Positions 26,960-39,137 of a stretch of 64,000 bases of DNA are shown here, piece by piece. Position numbers and translations under genes: made by a program. This DNA comes from Leclercia adecarboxylata (GTDB lineage: Bacteria; Pseudomonadota; Gammaproteobacteria; Enterobacterales; Enterobacteriaceae). The DNA lies in NCBI RefSeq assembly GCF_006874705.1, contig NZ_CP035382.1:3348001-3412000 (forward strand). Direction: 5' to 3'. A model generated the notes under the pieces. It was not told where the DNA came from and did no database searches. It saw nothing but the letters and a program-made list of their open reading frames with translations. Positions within the stretch are counted from its first letter, which is position 1; each line of letters opens with the position of its first letter.

Positions 26960-27603
26960 AAAAAACGCGACGCCAGCGTGGCTTTACCCTGCTGGAGATC
27001 ATGATCGCCCTGACCATTTTTGCGGTGATTAGCACCCTGGCCTGGCAGATCCTGGACGGGGCGATGCGTACCCGCTCTGCAACCGATGCCAGTGCGGCAA
27101 AGCTTAATCAGGTGCAGCGTGCCTGGAGCCTGATGGAGCGTGATTTCTTTCAGCTTCAGGGGCGTGCGCCGCGTAACGAACCGGGCGTGTTTGTGCAAAC
27201 CGATGACGCCATTGAGCTAACCACGCTGAACGGCGTGAGCGGCACCGTCCAGCTGGAGCGCGTGCGTTGGCGGCTGGAAGAGGGGCGTTTATATCGCGAT
27301 ATCTGGCCTGCGATTGATGGCCCGGCGAGCGTGAAGCCCGAAGAAGTGCCCATCGTTAAGAAGGTGAAATCGATGACGTGGCGCTTTTACAGCCAGGGCT
27401 GGCAGAAAAACTGGACCGACAGCAGTCGCCAGCCCGACGGCGTAGAGGCGACGCTGACGATGGAAAACGGCGATATCTGGCGCTGGGTGTTTACGACCCC
27501 GGGGGAGATACCTGCCGTGACGGTTGCCCCGACGCCGGAGACAGAAGCGGCCGCTCCGCAGCCGGAGCAGGCGCCTCAAGCGGCGTCAGGAGTACAGCCG
27601 TGA
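26956..27603 (+). CDS. gspJ: Type II secretion minor pseudopilin GspJ
   Basis: The 215-residue prepilin has the processing site QRGFTLLEIMIALTIFAV and the GspJ signatures RAWSLMERDFFQLQGRAPR and a WRWVF segment. The last 30 residues are an unusual alanine-, proline- and glutamate-rich tail (TPETEAAAPQPEQAPQAA). It overlaps gspI by four bases and gspK by four bases. Confidence 0.93.
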   Translation: MKKTRRQRGFTLLEIMIALTIFAVISTLAWQILDGAMRTRSATDASAAKLNQVQRAWSLMERDFFQLQGRAPRNEPGVFVQTDDAIELTTLNGVSGTVQLERVRWRLEEGRLYRDIWPAIDGPASVKPEEVPIVKKVKSMTWRFYSQGWQKNWTDSSRQPDGVEATLTMENGDIWRWVFTTPGEIPAVTVAPTPETEAAAPQPEQAPQAASGVQP

Positions 27604-28610
27604 GCCGAACAGACAAACAGAAAGGCGTCGCCCTGCTGGTGGTGCTGATCCTGCTGGTGATGATGTCGGCGCTGGCCGCCAGAATCAGTCAGCAGTTTTG
27701 CCGCAACCTGCAAAAAACACATTACCAGGTGAGCCAGCAGCAGCTGCGCTGGGCGATGCAGGCGCAGGAAAAAGTCGTTAAAGCGATCCTGCAAACCGAG
27801 GCCAGCGGCGAAAGCAGAGCCCTTGCGCCTGACGGTGACTGGCATCAGCCGCTGGAAACCCGGGGGGATGACTACACCCTGGTCAGCCAGACAGAAGATG
27901 CGCAGGACTGCTTTAACGTCAACAACCTGCTGGCAGCGGATAAAGCGCCTCAGGTACAGGACGCCGCGGCCGCGGCAGGGAAACCGCGTAAAGAGCAAAT
28001 CGTCGAGCAGCTCCTGATCGACAGCGGCGTCAGCCAGGCCACCGCCGAAGCGGTGTATTCCCAGCTGGTGGACTACCTCGACGGGGACGCCACCACCGCC
28101 AGAGAGGGCGCTGAGAGCGATGCGTGGGCAGGGGCTGTCCCGGCTCGCCAGCCCGCGAACCAGATGATGCGCACTATTGCGGAAATCAAACTGCTGCCCG
28201 CGTTCCCGGCCCAGGCCTATCCGACAGTGAGCAAGCTCTTGTGCGCCCTGCCGGATCCCGCCAGCAAGGTTGACGTGAATACCCTCAAACCTGAACAGGC
28301 AGGCGTCCTGGCGGCGATGTTCCCGGGAAAACTGACGGAAGATGACGCCAGACGCCTGATTGATGCTCGCCCTGAAGCGGGGTGGGAAAGCCTGGATGCG
28401 TTCAGCAAGGTGCTGGAACAAACCTTCCCGCAGCTTAAAGACGATTTACCCCAGGTGGCGGAACAGCTGGCCATTAACAGCCGATATTTCCGCGTTGACT
28501 ATACCGGCAACACGGATGATTTAACGCTGCTCATGGTTAGCCAGCTTCAGGTTAATAACGACGCCGGTGAGATTGTGACGTGGCAGCGTCGTTACCGAAT
28601 GATTGAATAA
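27600..28610 (+). CDS. gspK: Type II secretion minor pseudopilin GspK
   Basis: The 336-residue tip pseudopilin has leader KQKG then VALLVVLILLVMMSALA; as usual for GspK it lacks the Glu at +5. The body contains QDCFNVNNL and the helix-hairpin-like segment DARRLIDARPEAGWESLDAF. The GTG at 27600 overlaps the gspJ stop and follows AGGAG; upstream codons in the frame are shadow sequence inside gspJ. Confidence 0.93.
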   Translation: MSRTDKQKGVALLVVLILLVMMSALAARISQQFCRNLQKTHYQVSQQQLRWAMQAQEKVVKAILQTEASGESRALAPDGDWHQPLETRGDDYTLVSQTEDAQDCFNVNNLLAADKAPQVQDAAAAAGKPRKEQIVEQLLIDSGVSQATAEAVYSQLVDYLDGDATTAREGAESDAWAGAVPARQPANQMMRTIAEIKLLPAFPAQAYPTVSKLLCALPDPASKVDVNTLKPEQAGVLAAMFPGKLTEDDARRLIDARPEAGWESLDAFSKVLEQTFPQLKDDLPQVAEQLAINSRYFRVDYTGNTDDLTLLMVSQLQVNNDAGEIVTWQRRYRMIE

Positions 28611-28625
28611 CAGAAGTTGATATCG

Positions 28626-29771
28626 ATGAAACAGGTGCTTTTTGTTCGTCCCGACAGCCGTGAGAACGGGAAATTATGGTGGTGCGAGTCCGGTAGTCAG
28701 CAGGTTGAATCGCTGGAGAATCTCTCGGAGCTCGATATCCTCGCCGGACATGCTCTGGCAGGACGCGTCTGTCTGCTGCTGCCTGCCAGTGAAACGATCT
28801 TCCGTCACTTCAGGTTACCGAAAAAAGGAATGGCTGCCCAAAGCACGGCCTTTTCCTGGATGGCGGAGGAGACATTAATAGGGGAAGTGGACAACCTTCA
28901 CTGGACGGTACTCAATAAAAAAGGGTGCGACGTTGACGCGGTGGCGATTGATGCCGGGCGCCTGCGCCAGTGGCTTGACCGTTTCACCGCTGCCGGTTTG
29001 ACCGTTATTCAGGCCATCCCGGACGCCTGGCTGCTGCCGGTATCCGCCGGGGGTACGACCTTTGTCTCTCTTGACGAGAACTACTGGCTACGTTTGTCGC
29101 CGGCGTCGGCGTGTGAAGTGGATACGGCCCTGCTGCCTCTGGTGTTGCAGGAGACAGGGGAGGGCGAAGTGTGCTGCTACGGCGCCGTTCCGCCGGGGGT
29201 AGAGGTTGACGAGGCGTTGGCCTGGGTTCACCCGCTGGTGCTGATCCAGCCGCAGTGGCAGGCGTGTCGCGTGAACCTGCTGCACGGGGTGTTCAGCGCC
29301 AGAAGCGGCAATAAGGGGCTGACAAAAAGCATGAAGCTAGCCGTGGCTGCTGCGGGGCTGCTGTCGCTTGGCCTGCTGTTAGGACCCCGTGCCGCGATAG
29401 CCTGGATGCTGGCTCAGGAGGAAAACCAGGTTCAGCAGGAGGTCACGCAGGTCTACCAGCACCATTTTCCGAGTATGCGCCAGCAGACCAACATCAAATA
29501 TCACTTTGGTCAGAATATAAAGAAACAGCCTAAGGGGATTTTCCTGCAAATCGATGAGCTGGAAACCGCCAGACGGGCGGTTCCGGCAATGGAAATTACC
29601 CGGCTTGAATACGATGCAGCACAAGGGACGCTGACCCTGGGCGTCAGTGGCCAAAATCAGCAGGCGCTCCAGGCGTTTGTGAATCAGACCAGCCCAAATT
29701 TTGATTTTTCAGTACAGCCTGTTTCAGCAGAGGCACCGTACACCGCCATTGTGACAGGGAAACATAAATGA
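28626..29771 (+). CDS. gspL: Type II secretion platform protein GspL
   Basis: The 381-residue bitopic protein has an actin-like cytosolic domain (about 1-235) that recruits GspE, one membrane helix (about 240-262) and a periplasmic ferredoxin-like domain. A TTG at 28617 is in frame, but it touches the AGAAG ribosome site, while the ATG at 28626 sits nine bases from it and was chosen. Sequence conservation of GspL is low, so the name relies partly on order. Confidence 0.9.
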   Translation: MKQVLFVRPDSRENGKLWWCESGSQQVESLENLSELDILAGHALAGRVCLLLPASETIFRHFRLPKKGMAAQSTAFSWMAEETLIGEVDNLHWTVLNKKGCDVDAVAIDAGRLRQWLDRFTAAGLTVIQAIPDAWLLPVSAGGTTFVSLDENYWLRLSPASACEVDTALLPLVLQETGEGEVCCYGAVPPGVEVDEALAWVHPLVLIQPQWQACRVNLLHGVFSARSGNKGLTKSMKLAVAAAGLLSLGLLLGPRAAIAWMLAQEENQVQQEVTQVYQHHFPSMRQQTNIKYHFGQNIKKQPKGIFLQIDELETARRAVPAMEITRLEYDAAQGTLTLGVSGQNQQALQAFVNQTSPNFDFSVQPVSAEAPYTAIVTGKHK

Positions 29772-30253
29772 ACGAGAGCATCACGCAGCTGAAAAGGCGT
29801 TATCAGACTTACAACGTCAGGGAAAAAATCATTTTGACAATAGGCGCAGCGGCAATCGGCTGCGCTGCAATTTATTACGCAGGAGTGATTCCCTTGGATA
29901 ATATGATTCAAAGCAGCAAAACGACCCTTGCACGTCAGGTTGAAACGCTCAACTGGATGCGTCAGGAAATAGATAAAAACCATCTTCAGATGTTGCAGGT
30001 TAAAACTGATAATCCACGCAGCGTGATTGAGAACAGCGCCCACGCCATTAATTTATCGCTGACGGATGTTCGCCAGGACGGGCAAACACTCTCCTTCGTG
30101 GTCGGACGGGTAAATATTTACGAATTAAAAAACTGGCTGCGTGAAATCAACCTGACTTCCGGAGTCCGCCTGCAAAAAATGAACCTCACCCCGGTTGATC
30201 ACGTCAGCGATGTAAAGGCCGAAATTCAGCTGACCTGGAAGAAACTGGCATGA
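29768..30253 (+). CDS. gspM: Type II secretion platform protein GspM
   Basis: The 161-residue bitopic protein has a short cytosolic N-terminus, one helix (about 22-42) and a coiled-coil then ferredoxin-like periplasmic domain. It pairs with GspL. It overlaps gspL and gspO by four bases each. Codon use is AT-richer than in gspD-F. Confidence 0.9.
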   Translation: MNESITQLKRRYQTYNVREKIILTIGAAAIGCAAIYYAGVIPLDNMIQSSKTTLARQVETLNWMRQEIDKNHLQMLQVKTDNPRSVIENSAHAINLSLTDVRQDGQTLSFVVGRVNIYELKNWLREINLTSGVRLQKMNLTPVDHVSDVKAEIQLTWKKLA

Positions 30254-31047
30254 ACACCTTCGCACTGATACGGGAGGTTTACCCGGTCGGGTTCTCCCTC
30301 ATGAGTGCGGTGTCAGGGGCAATAACAGGCAGTTTTCTCGGCGTAGTGGCAGACCGCGTCCCGCCTATGGTGATGGAAGAGGAGGGATGCGGCAACCTGC
30401 TGTTCCCTGGCTCGCACTGCCCGGTGTGTCAGCATTCACTCTCTGCCTGGGAAAATATTCCGCTGCTCAGCTGGCTGTTACTGCGAGGCCGATGCAGCCA
30501 GTGCCGAACGGCTATTCCGCTACAGGTCCTTTTGGTTGAGCTGTTTACCGCGCTATTTTTTGGCATAACGGCCTGGTCTGTTCCGGGCATTCAAACCCTG
30601 TTCTCGCTCTGGCTGCTGGCGTCGTTTTTACTGCCGCTGACGCTGATCGACTGGCAACACCAGCTGCTGCCTGATTGCCTGACGCAGCCGCTGCTCTGGG
30701 CCGGATTGCTCGTACATACGCTGGGCCATGCGCTGCCGCTTCGCGATGCTGTGCTCGGCGCAGTCGCGGGATACCTGTCGCTCTGGCTGATTTACTGGGG
30801 CTTTCGCCTGACGACTGGCCGGGAAGGGTTAGGTTACGGTGATTTCAAGCTGCTGGCGGCGCTGGGGGCCTGGTGCGGCTGGCAGGCACTGCCTTCTGTC
30901 GTATTAATTGCTGCGCTTAGCGGTATTGTCGGTTATTTCGCATTAAACCATTCACATAAAAATAGCCAAACAATTTCTTTTGGTCCCTATTTATCCTTTG
31001 CCGGCCTCACTGTTTTTATTGCCCAGGCATTCGCTGTCACACTCTGA
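30250..31047 (+). CDS. gspO: Type II secretion prepilin peptidase GspO
   Basis: The 265-residue polytopic aspartyl protease and N-methyltransferase processes the GspG-K prepilins. The cytosolic zinc motif is present as CPVC and CSQC, and the two catalytic aspartates lie in LTLIDWQHQLLPD and GYGDFKL. It directly follows gspM; no gspN lies between them. It is the last gene of the operon. Confidence 0.94.
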   Translation: MNTFALIREVYPVGFSLMSAVSGAITGSFLGVVADRVPPMVMEEEGCGNLLFPGSHCPVCQHSLSAWENIPLLSWLLLRGRCSQCRTAIPLQVLLVELFTALFFGITAWSVPGIQTLFSLWLLASFLLPLTLIDWQHQLLPDCLTQPLLWAGLLVHTLGHALPLRDAVLGAVAGYLSLWLIYWGFRLTTGREGLGYGDFKLLAALGAWCGWQALPSVVLIAALSGIVGYFALNHSHKNSQTISFGPYLSFAGLTVFIAQAFAVTL

Positions 31048-31193
31048 ATATTTTGGTCAAGTTTTTTATCGCTTTTTTTCGACGAGGAAAGGGAGGGAAC
31101 ACGTTTTTTCTACGGTGTATCGTAAAAGACATAAGACAGAGGGAATTTATGCTTGTGTCTTTTTAGGGAGGAATACAACGCTTCACAATATTT

Positions 31194-31223
31194 TTGGCAA
31201 TGGATTTTTTATTTATCTAAAAC
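31194..31223 (+). promoter_or_regulatory. Candidate promoter of the GH18 chitinase gene
   Basis: TTGGCA (31194-31199), an 18-base spacer and TAAAAC (31218-31223) lie about 80 bases before the chitinase ATG. Match is four to five of six per box. The 256-base gap is AT-rich and otherwise shows no ORF of note. Confidence 0.35.
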
Positions 31224-31240
31224 TAAGTGTGTAAATTCAT

Positions 31241-31265
31241 CCCATGAGCTCAGGGAAGTCATGGG
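31241..31265. promoter_or_regulatory. Inverted repeat in the chitinase leader
   Basis: CCCATGA and TCATGGG form a perfect 7-bp inverted repeat around an 11-base spacer, 38 bases before the chitinase start and just downstream of the predicted transcription start. It could be an operator or an mRNA hairpin. Confidence 0.4.
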
Positions 31266-31285
31266 TAATTAACGTTCACGTATAA

Positions 31286-34003
<2,718 letters not shown>

Positions 34004-34019
34004 TCTTCTGAACCTTTAA

Positions 34020-34081
34020 TGACGGACGTGATAGTCGTCCGTCATGGTTGACCGCGCTGCGCTTCGGGTGCGGTCAACCAT
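34020..34081 (+). terminator. Double hairpin after the GH18 chitinase gene
   Basis: Two adjacent stems lie here: TGACGGACG / CGTCCGTCA (34020-34044, loop of 7), then a 12-bp stem ATGGTTGACCGC / GCGGTCAACCAT (34044-34081). The second is followed by CAAAAAATAAAT rather than T, so plus-strand termination may be partial. The 12-bp stem would also protect the transcript end. Confidence 0.55.
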
Positions 34082-34144
34082 CAAAAAATAAATAACAGCT
34101 GTGCACAAGGAGAAAATGGGAAATCCCTGTAGCAGGTCAATTAA

Positions 34145-34591
34145 ATGAAACGCCTAATCTTTTTGTTGTTAATGATAAGCCAAAGCACCATGGCAAACTG
34201 CTGGGACAACGCTGCGCATTATTATCATGTCGATCCCTGGCTGTTATTTGCAATTGCAAAAGTGGAATCGGGTATGAATCCCTATGCGGTGGGCTGGAAT
34301 CATGATGGTTCACGCGATGTGGGGTTAATGCAAATTAATAGCTCTCACTTTAGTGAATTACAACGCCTCGGTATTGATGAGTCCCGCTTAATGACTGAGC
34401 CTTGTACCTCAATAATGGTGGGCGCATCCATATTATCAGGCATGGTCAAAATTTATGGCTATAACTGGGAAGCGGTAGGGGCCTATAACGCAGGAGCAAA
34501 AAAAGAAAATTATCCCCAACGTATGATGTATGCCCATAAGGTGTGGGCGAAGTACAGGGAAATAAAAGCAAAACAATCTTACCGGTACTGA
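34145..34591 (+). CDS. Small lytic transglycosylase (IagB/IpgF-type SLT domain)
   Basis: The 148-residue protein has a signal peptide (MKRLIFLLLMISQSTMA) and an SLT goose-lysozyme-like domain. Catalytic E41 lies in AIAKVESGMNPYAVG, with the GLMQIN and GAYNAG motifs following. Such specialised transglycosylases open peptidoglycan for secretion or conjugation machines. Its place between two chitinase genes and next to gsp suggests it makes room for the secretin, possibly compensating for a defective GspA. It could instead act as a secreted lysozyme-like enzyme. Codon use is AT-richer than its neighbours. Confidence 0.88.
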   Translation: MKRLIFLLLMISQSTMANCWDNAAHYYHVDPWLLFAIAKVESGMNPYAVGWNHDGSRDVGLMQINSSHFSELQRLGIDESRLMTEPCTSIMVGASILSGMVKIYGYNWEAVGAYNAGAKKENYPQRMMYAHKVWAKYREIKAKQSYRY

Positions 34592-34658
34592 TTTTTATTT
34601 TTTGAAGAGTACCCGACGGTGTTCTTCAGAAAATGAAAAATAAACGCTTCCAGGGGGT

Positions 34659-34684
34659 TTATGTATTAAGGGAGTAATACATAA
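34659..34684. promoter_or_regulatory. 10-bp inverted repeat upstream of the GH19 chitinase gene
   Basis: TTATGTATTA and TAATACATAA form a perfect 10-bp inverted repeat with a 6-base spacer, 48 bases before the GH19 ATG. There is no T tract. It is a candidate operator for a dimeric regulator or a leader hairpin. Confidence 0.45.
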
Positions 34685-34731
34685 GCCGGGAGTGCATCAC
34701 CCATTGTTGCTTAGATACAGGATTATTTGAA

Positions 34732-36549
34732 ATGACGAAAAGGACATTACTCAGCGTTCTCGTTGCGGGGGCATGTGTCGCTCCCTTTATGGCGCAGGCT
34801 GCAATGTTACAGGCGGCCAGCAGCGAACCTTACACCATGAAAGCCAGCGATCTGGCTAAAAAGGAAAAAGAACTGACCGATTTCCCGTTAATGAAATCGG
34901 TAAAAGACACCATTCGCACCCTGGATAACAGCGTTGTCGAACAGATTGAACCTGGCAAAGCGTCCAACCCGGATAACGTTAAGCGCGTTGAAGGGATCCT
35001 GAAAGAGAGCGACTGGGAATATCTCTTCCCTCTGCGCGCGAAGGATTATAGCTACAGTAACTTCCTCAAGGCCGTGGGTAAATTCCCGGCGCTGTGCGAC
35101 ACCTATAAAGATGGCCGTGACAGCGACGCGATCTGCCGTAAAGAGATGGCGACCATGTTTGCGCACTTCGCCCAGGAAACCGGCGGCCATGAAAGCTGGC
35201 GTCCTGAAGCCGAATGGCGTCAGGCGCTGGTTTATATCCGGGAAATGGGCTGGAGCGAAGGCCAGAAAGGCGGTTATAACGGCGAATGTAACCCTGATGT
35301 ATGGCAGGGGCAGACCTGGCCATGCGGTAAAGACAAAGATGGCGATTTCCTGAGCTACTTTGGTCGCGGTGCCAAGCAATTGTCCTACAACTATAACTAC
35401 GGTCCGTTCTCTGAAGCGATGTACGGCGATGTGAAAGTCCTGCTGGAAAAACCCGAGCTGGTGGCTGACACCTGGCTGAACCTGGCAAGCGCCATCTTCT
35501 TCTTCGCCTATCCACAGCCGCCGAAACCGAGCATGTTGCAGGTTATCGACGGAACCTGGCAGCCAAACGAACACGACAAAGCGAACGGTCTGGTACCGGG
35601 CTTCGGCGTGACCACCCAGATCATCAACGGTGGCGTTGAGTGCGGCGGCCCGACTGAAATTGCGCAGTCTCAAAACCGTATCAAGTACTACAAAGAGTTC
35701 GCTAACTACCTGAAAGTGCCGGTTCCGGCTGACGAAGTGCTGGGCTGTGCCAACATGAAACAGTTTGATGAGGGCGGCGCGGGTTCTCTGAAAATTTACT
35801 GGGAACAGGACTGGGGATGGAGTGCAGATACACCAGACGGTAAGACCTACTCTTGCCAGCTGGTCGGCTACCAGACGCCATTCAGCGCCTTTAAAGAGGG
35901 CGACTACACCAAATGTGTTCAGAAGTTTTATAACGTGAACATCGTGGATGATGAGGGGTCTGCAATCACGCCGGATGAAACGCCGGTTACGCCAACCCCT
36001 TCTGAAGATGAAACGCCGGTCACCCCGATCCCGACGCCGGATGACACCCCTGCGGTGGTTAACCATGCGCCAGTGGCGCATATCGCAGGTCCAGTCGGTG
36101 CGGTTGAAGCCGGTGCCCAGGTTTCCCTGAGCGCAGAAGGCTCTACTGATGAAGACGGCAACAAACTGACCTACACCTGGCGCTCCCAGGACGGCCAGAC
36201 CGTCAGCGGTGAAGACAAAGCCGTGGTGACATTTACCGCGCCGGAAGCCACAACGGCGCAGCAGTATGAAGTCAGCCTGACCGTCAGCGACGGTGAACTG
36301 AGTGCGACCACCACTTACCTGTTAAACGTGAAAGCGAAAGCGGCAACCCCGTCTCAGGATGAAGGCAGCTCTGGTTCCTATGCTGCGTGGAGCGCCAACG
36401 GCAAGTACAACGCCGGCGATATCGTGAACAACAAGGGTAAACTGTTCCAGTGCAAACCCTTCCCGAACAGCGGCTGGTGTAACAGTGCGCCAGCGTACTA
36501 CGAACCGGGCGCAGGCCTGGCCTGGGCAGACGCCTGGACAGCGCTGTAA
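34732..36549 (+). CDS. Secreted GH19 (class I-type) chitinase with PKD and CBM5/12
   Basis: The 605-residue protein has a signal peptide (to about residue 23), a short N-terminal region and a GH19 lysozyme-like domain (about 105-395) with general acid E149 in [11 protein letters not shown], plus [16 protein letters not shown] and [10 protein letters not shown] Thr/Pro/Glu linker, one PKD domain (about 443-535) and a C-terminal CBM5/12 (about 547-605) follow. GH19 inverting enzymes complement the retaining GH18 enzyme. The linker and PKD-CBM modules resemble those of the upstream chitinase. It is a likely type II substrate. Confidence 0.94.
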   Translation: MTKRTLLSVLVAGACVAPFMAQAAMLQAASSEPYTMKASDLAKKEKELTDFPLMKSVKDTIRTLDNSVVEQIEPGKASNPDNVKRVEGILKESDWEYLFPLRAKDYSYSNFLKAVGKFPALCDTYKDGRDSDAICRKEMATMFAHFAQETGGHESWRPEAEWRQALVYIREMGWSEGQKGGYNGECNPDVWQGQTWPCGKDKDGDFLSYFGRGAKQLSYNYNYGPFSEAMYGDVKVLLEKPELVADTWLNLASAIFFFAYPQPPKPSMLQVIDGTWQPNEHDKANGLVPGFGVTTQIINGGVECGGPTEIAQSQNRIKYYKEFANYLKVPVPADEVLGCANMKQFDEGGAGSLKIYWEQDWGWSADTPDGKTYSCQLVGYQTPFSAFKEGDYTKCVQKFYNVNIVDDEGSAITPDETPVTPTPSEDETPVTPIPTPDDTPAVVNHAPVAHIAGPVGAVEAGAQVSLSAEGSTDEDGNKLTYTWRSQDGQTVSGEDKAVVTFTAPEATTAQQYEVSLTVSDGELSATTTYLLNVKAKAATPSQDEGSSGSYAAWSANGKYNAGDIVNNKGKLFQCKPFPNSGWCNSAPAYYEPGAGLAWADAWTAL

Positions 36550-36553
36550 AAGC

Positions 36554-36581
36554 AAAACGGCAACCTCAGGGTTGCCGTTTT
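36554..36581. terminator. Bidirectional terminator between the GH19 gene and ybjS
   Basis: A perfect 12-bp stem, AAAACGGCAACC / GGTTGCCGTTTT, with loop TCAG. The A and T ends serve both convergent genes. Confidence 0.95.
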
Positions 36582-36585
36582 CGTA

Positions 36586-37599
36586 TCAGCGATGCAGTTT
36601 CCCGTGATCCCGCAGCCAGGCCGCCGTCTTCTCAATGCCTTCATCCAGCGTCACCAGCGGTGTATAGCCGAGCTCGGTCTCTGCGCGTCGCGTATCAAGG
36701 GTAAAGTCAAAGTTCAGTTTCGACACCCCGTAGTGGGTCAGGGCGGGCTCTTTGGCGGCCTTATTTCCCAGCCGCTCCATGCTGCGGGCAATAATGTCCA
36801 GCATCGGATAGGGCACCGAGCGGATCCGGCAGTGAATGTTCAGCTCGTCAATCAGCTTCTGCACAATGCTGCGCAATGTGCGCGGTTCGCCGTTGGTGAT
36901 GTTATATGCCCGCCCGGACGGCAGATTGTCGCATTCGATCTGGCTGGCCAGCCACATGGCGTGAATGGCGTTGTCGAAATAGGTCATGTCCACCAGCGCA
37001 TCCCCGCCGCGCGGCAACAGCACGCTGCCGTAGTGGTGCATCATCTGCGCCAGGCGCGGAATAAACACTTTATCGTGCGGGCCAAACAGGCTCTGTGGAC
37101 GCAGGATGGTAAAGCGGGTATGCGGGTTGGACTGCGCCAGCAGATCGATCACCTCTTCGCTGGCGGCTTTGCTGCGGGCAAATTCGCAGGCGTAGCGCGC
37201 AGGACGAAAATCTTCCTGAACATCGCGGTGATGGTGGTAATCGAAGTAGAGCGACGGGGAGGAGATATGCACGAAGTTGCGCACCCCCCAGGCCACGGCC
37301 CACTCGCCCAGACGGCGGGTGGCACGCACGTTCGCCAGATCGAAGGCTTCCTGGGTACCCCAGGGCGAGGTAAAGCTGGAGCAGTGCCACAGCGTATCGA
37401 TTCCGGCCAGCATCACTTTTGCCTGGGAAGAGACCAGTTCCGTCAGGTCGGCATGGACAAACTCTGCGCCCATTTTTTGCAGCAATTTACCCATCGCTTC
37501 ATTGCGACCGGTGGCCCGGACGCTGATGCCTTTATTGCGCAAAAACTCCACCGCATTGCGGCCTAAGCCGCTGGTGGCGCCGGTAACCAGTACCTTCAT
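36586..37599 (-). CDS. ybjS: NAD(P)-dependent epimerase/dehydratase-like YbjS
   Basis: The 337-residue extended SDR protein has a Rossmann motif [12 protein letters not shown] at the N-terminus and a SSPSLYFDY...[10 protein letters not shown] region where the family active site lies. It matches E. coli YbjS end to end. The substrate is not known; some annotations suggest a steroid- or sugar-dehydrogenase-like role. The open frame extends far upstream, but the ATG at 37599 gives the E. coli start. It is 92 bases downstream of ybjT, in the same direction. Confidence 0.92.
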   Translation of the reverse strand: MKVLVTGATSGLGRNAVEFLRNKGISVRATGRNEAMGKLLQKMGAEFVHADLTELVSSQAKVMLAGIDTLWHCSSFTSPWGTQEAFDLANVRATRRLGEWAVAWGVRNFVHISSPSLYFDYHHHRDVQEDFRPARYACEFARSKAASEEVIDLLAQSNPHTRFTILRPQSLFGPHDKVFIPRLAQMMHHYGSVLLPRGGDALVDMTYFDNAIHAMWLASQIECDNLPSGRAYNITNGEPRTLRSIVQKLIDELNIHCRIRSVPYPMLDIIARSMERLGNKAAKEPALTHYGVSKLNFDFTLDTRRAETELGYTPLVTLDEGIEKTAAWLRDHGKLHR

Positions 37600-37691
37600 A
37601 TCGATCCACTGTTTTGAAAAGAATTTCGTGCGCATTCTTCCGTGAATTACGCCTGTATGCAATGGGAAACGTGAAAGATTCGGAGTTTTAA

Positions 37692-39128
37692 TCAGACTTT
37701 TTCTGACTTTTGTTCTGCCAGATGTGCAATACGCCGGGCCATTCCCCGGAAGATAAACAGGTGCGCCGGGATCATCAATAGCCAGTAGAACAGACCCGGC
37801 ATCCCGTGCGGGTGCCACCAGGCGCGCACGTCCAGCTCCCGGCGATCGCCTTTGTCCTTCAGGGTAAAGCACAACCGCCCAAGACCGGGGGCTTTCATGC
37901 CAAACAGCAGCGCCAGCTGTTTCTCTGGCTCGACGATAATCACCTTCCAGCTGTCGACCGCATCACCGGTTTGCAGGTACGGTGCCGCCGGACGGCCCTT
38001 CGCCAGCTTATGCCCGACCAGCAGGTCCATCATCGCCCGGGTCTGCCACAGGGCGTTGCCAAAGAAGTAACCCTCTTTGCCGCCGAGCTGATTCACCACC
38101 TGCCACAGGTCGGCCAGGCTGGCCGAGGTTGTCACCCTATACCCGGCCTGCTTTGGATAGTAGCCGTACTCCGGCCGCCAGCGGGCGAACGCCTGGGCGT
38201 CGTAGCCCCAGTCGCTGGAGTTCACCAGCTTCTCCTCTTCTTTTAGCGTGTGACGCACCGCGTCATCGAAGCGGATCAATTCCTGCGGGATCAGCGCCCG
38301 CAGCTCGCGGTCGTCCGCCAGCAGATCGTGTTTCAGCCCCTGAATTAAGGCCTTGGCGGTGGTCGGCGGCACGGAGGTGATGACGTTTAAAAACCACACC
38401 GAGATCCAGCGGGTCGGGAAGGGGATGGGGATCAGCGGCCGGCGACGGCCGCTCACCGCCATAAAATGTTCGAACTGCTGCTGATAGCTCAGCACCTCGG
38501 GCCCGGCGGCCTCCAGCACCCGGTGCTCTGTGGCCGGGTGATTGAGCAGTTCAACCAGATAGTGCAGCAGATTCTCCAGCGCAATCGGCGTGGTGCGGGA
38601 TCGCACCCAGCGCGGCGGGGTCAGCACCGGCAGGTTATAGACCATGTCGCGCATCACCTCGAAAGCGGCAGAGCCTGCGCCGACGATGATCCCGGCCCGC
38701 AGCTCGGTGAGCGGGATCCCGGCGCTGCGCAGCACCCCGGCGGTCAGCTGCCGGGCGCGCAGGTGGTCGGACTGCTCATGCTCCGGTGCCTGCAACGAAC
38801 TGAGGAAAATAATCTGTTCAACCGGATGTTCCAGCAGCAGGTCGCGGACGTTCATCGCTACCTGACGCTCGTGGGCGATAAAGTTCCCGCCTTCGCCCAT
38901 GCTGTGCACCAGATAGTAAAGGGTATCCACCCCCGCAAGCAGGGCCGCCAGATCCCGGGGCCAGTTGAGATCGATAGCATGGCAGGTGACGTTGGGCAGC
39001 CCCAGCTTTTGCAGGCGCTCAACGTTGCGTGCCGCAGCCCGGACCTGATGCCCGCGCGCGCTAAGGGCGGCCACCAGATGTTGACCGATATACCCGCTGG
39101 CACCCAGGACCAGAATACGTTGCGGCAC
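37692..39128 (-). CDS. ybjT: SDR-like membrane-associated protein YbjT (DUF2867)
   Basis: The 478-residue protein joins an N-terminal NAD(P)-binding Rossmann domain ([11 protein letters not shown]) to a C-terminal DUF2867 domain. The C-terminus has a hydrophobic segment near [24 protein letters not shown]. It matches E. coli YbjT throughout. Function is unknown. It is nine bases downstream of ltaE, so the two are probably co-transcribed with poxB. Confidence 0.92.
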   Translation of the reverse strand: MPQRILVLGASGYIGQHLVAALSARGHQVRAAARNVERLQKLGLPNVTCHAIDLNWPRDLAALLAGVDTLYYLVHSMGEGGNFIAHERQVAMNVRDLLLEHPVEQIIFLSSLQAPEHEQSDHLRARQLTAGVLRSAGIPLTELRAGIIVGAGSAAFEVMRDMVYNLPVLTPPRWVRSRTTPIALENLLHYLVELLNHPATEHRVLEAAGPEVLSYQQQFEHFMAVSGRRRPLIPIPFPTRWISVWFLNVITSVPPTTAKALIQGLKHDLLADDRELRALIPQELIRFDDAVRHTLKEEEKLVNSSDWGYDAQAFARWRPEYGYYPKQAGYRVTTSASLADLWQVVNQLGGKEGYFFGNALWQTRAMMDLLVGHKLAKGRPAAPYLQTGDAVDSWKVIIVEPEKQLALLFGMKAPGLGRLCFTLKDKGDRRELDVRAWWHPHGMPGLFYWLLMIPAHLFIFRGMARRIAHLAEQKSEKV

Positions 39129-39137
39129 GTTAGCTCC

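Noticed and set aside
30980..31234. 84-codon ORF between gspO and the GH18 chitinase
   Set aside because: It overlaps the end of gspO, lacks a ribosome site and looks like AT-rich intergenic translation.
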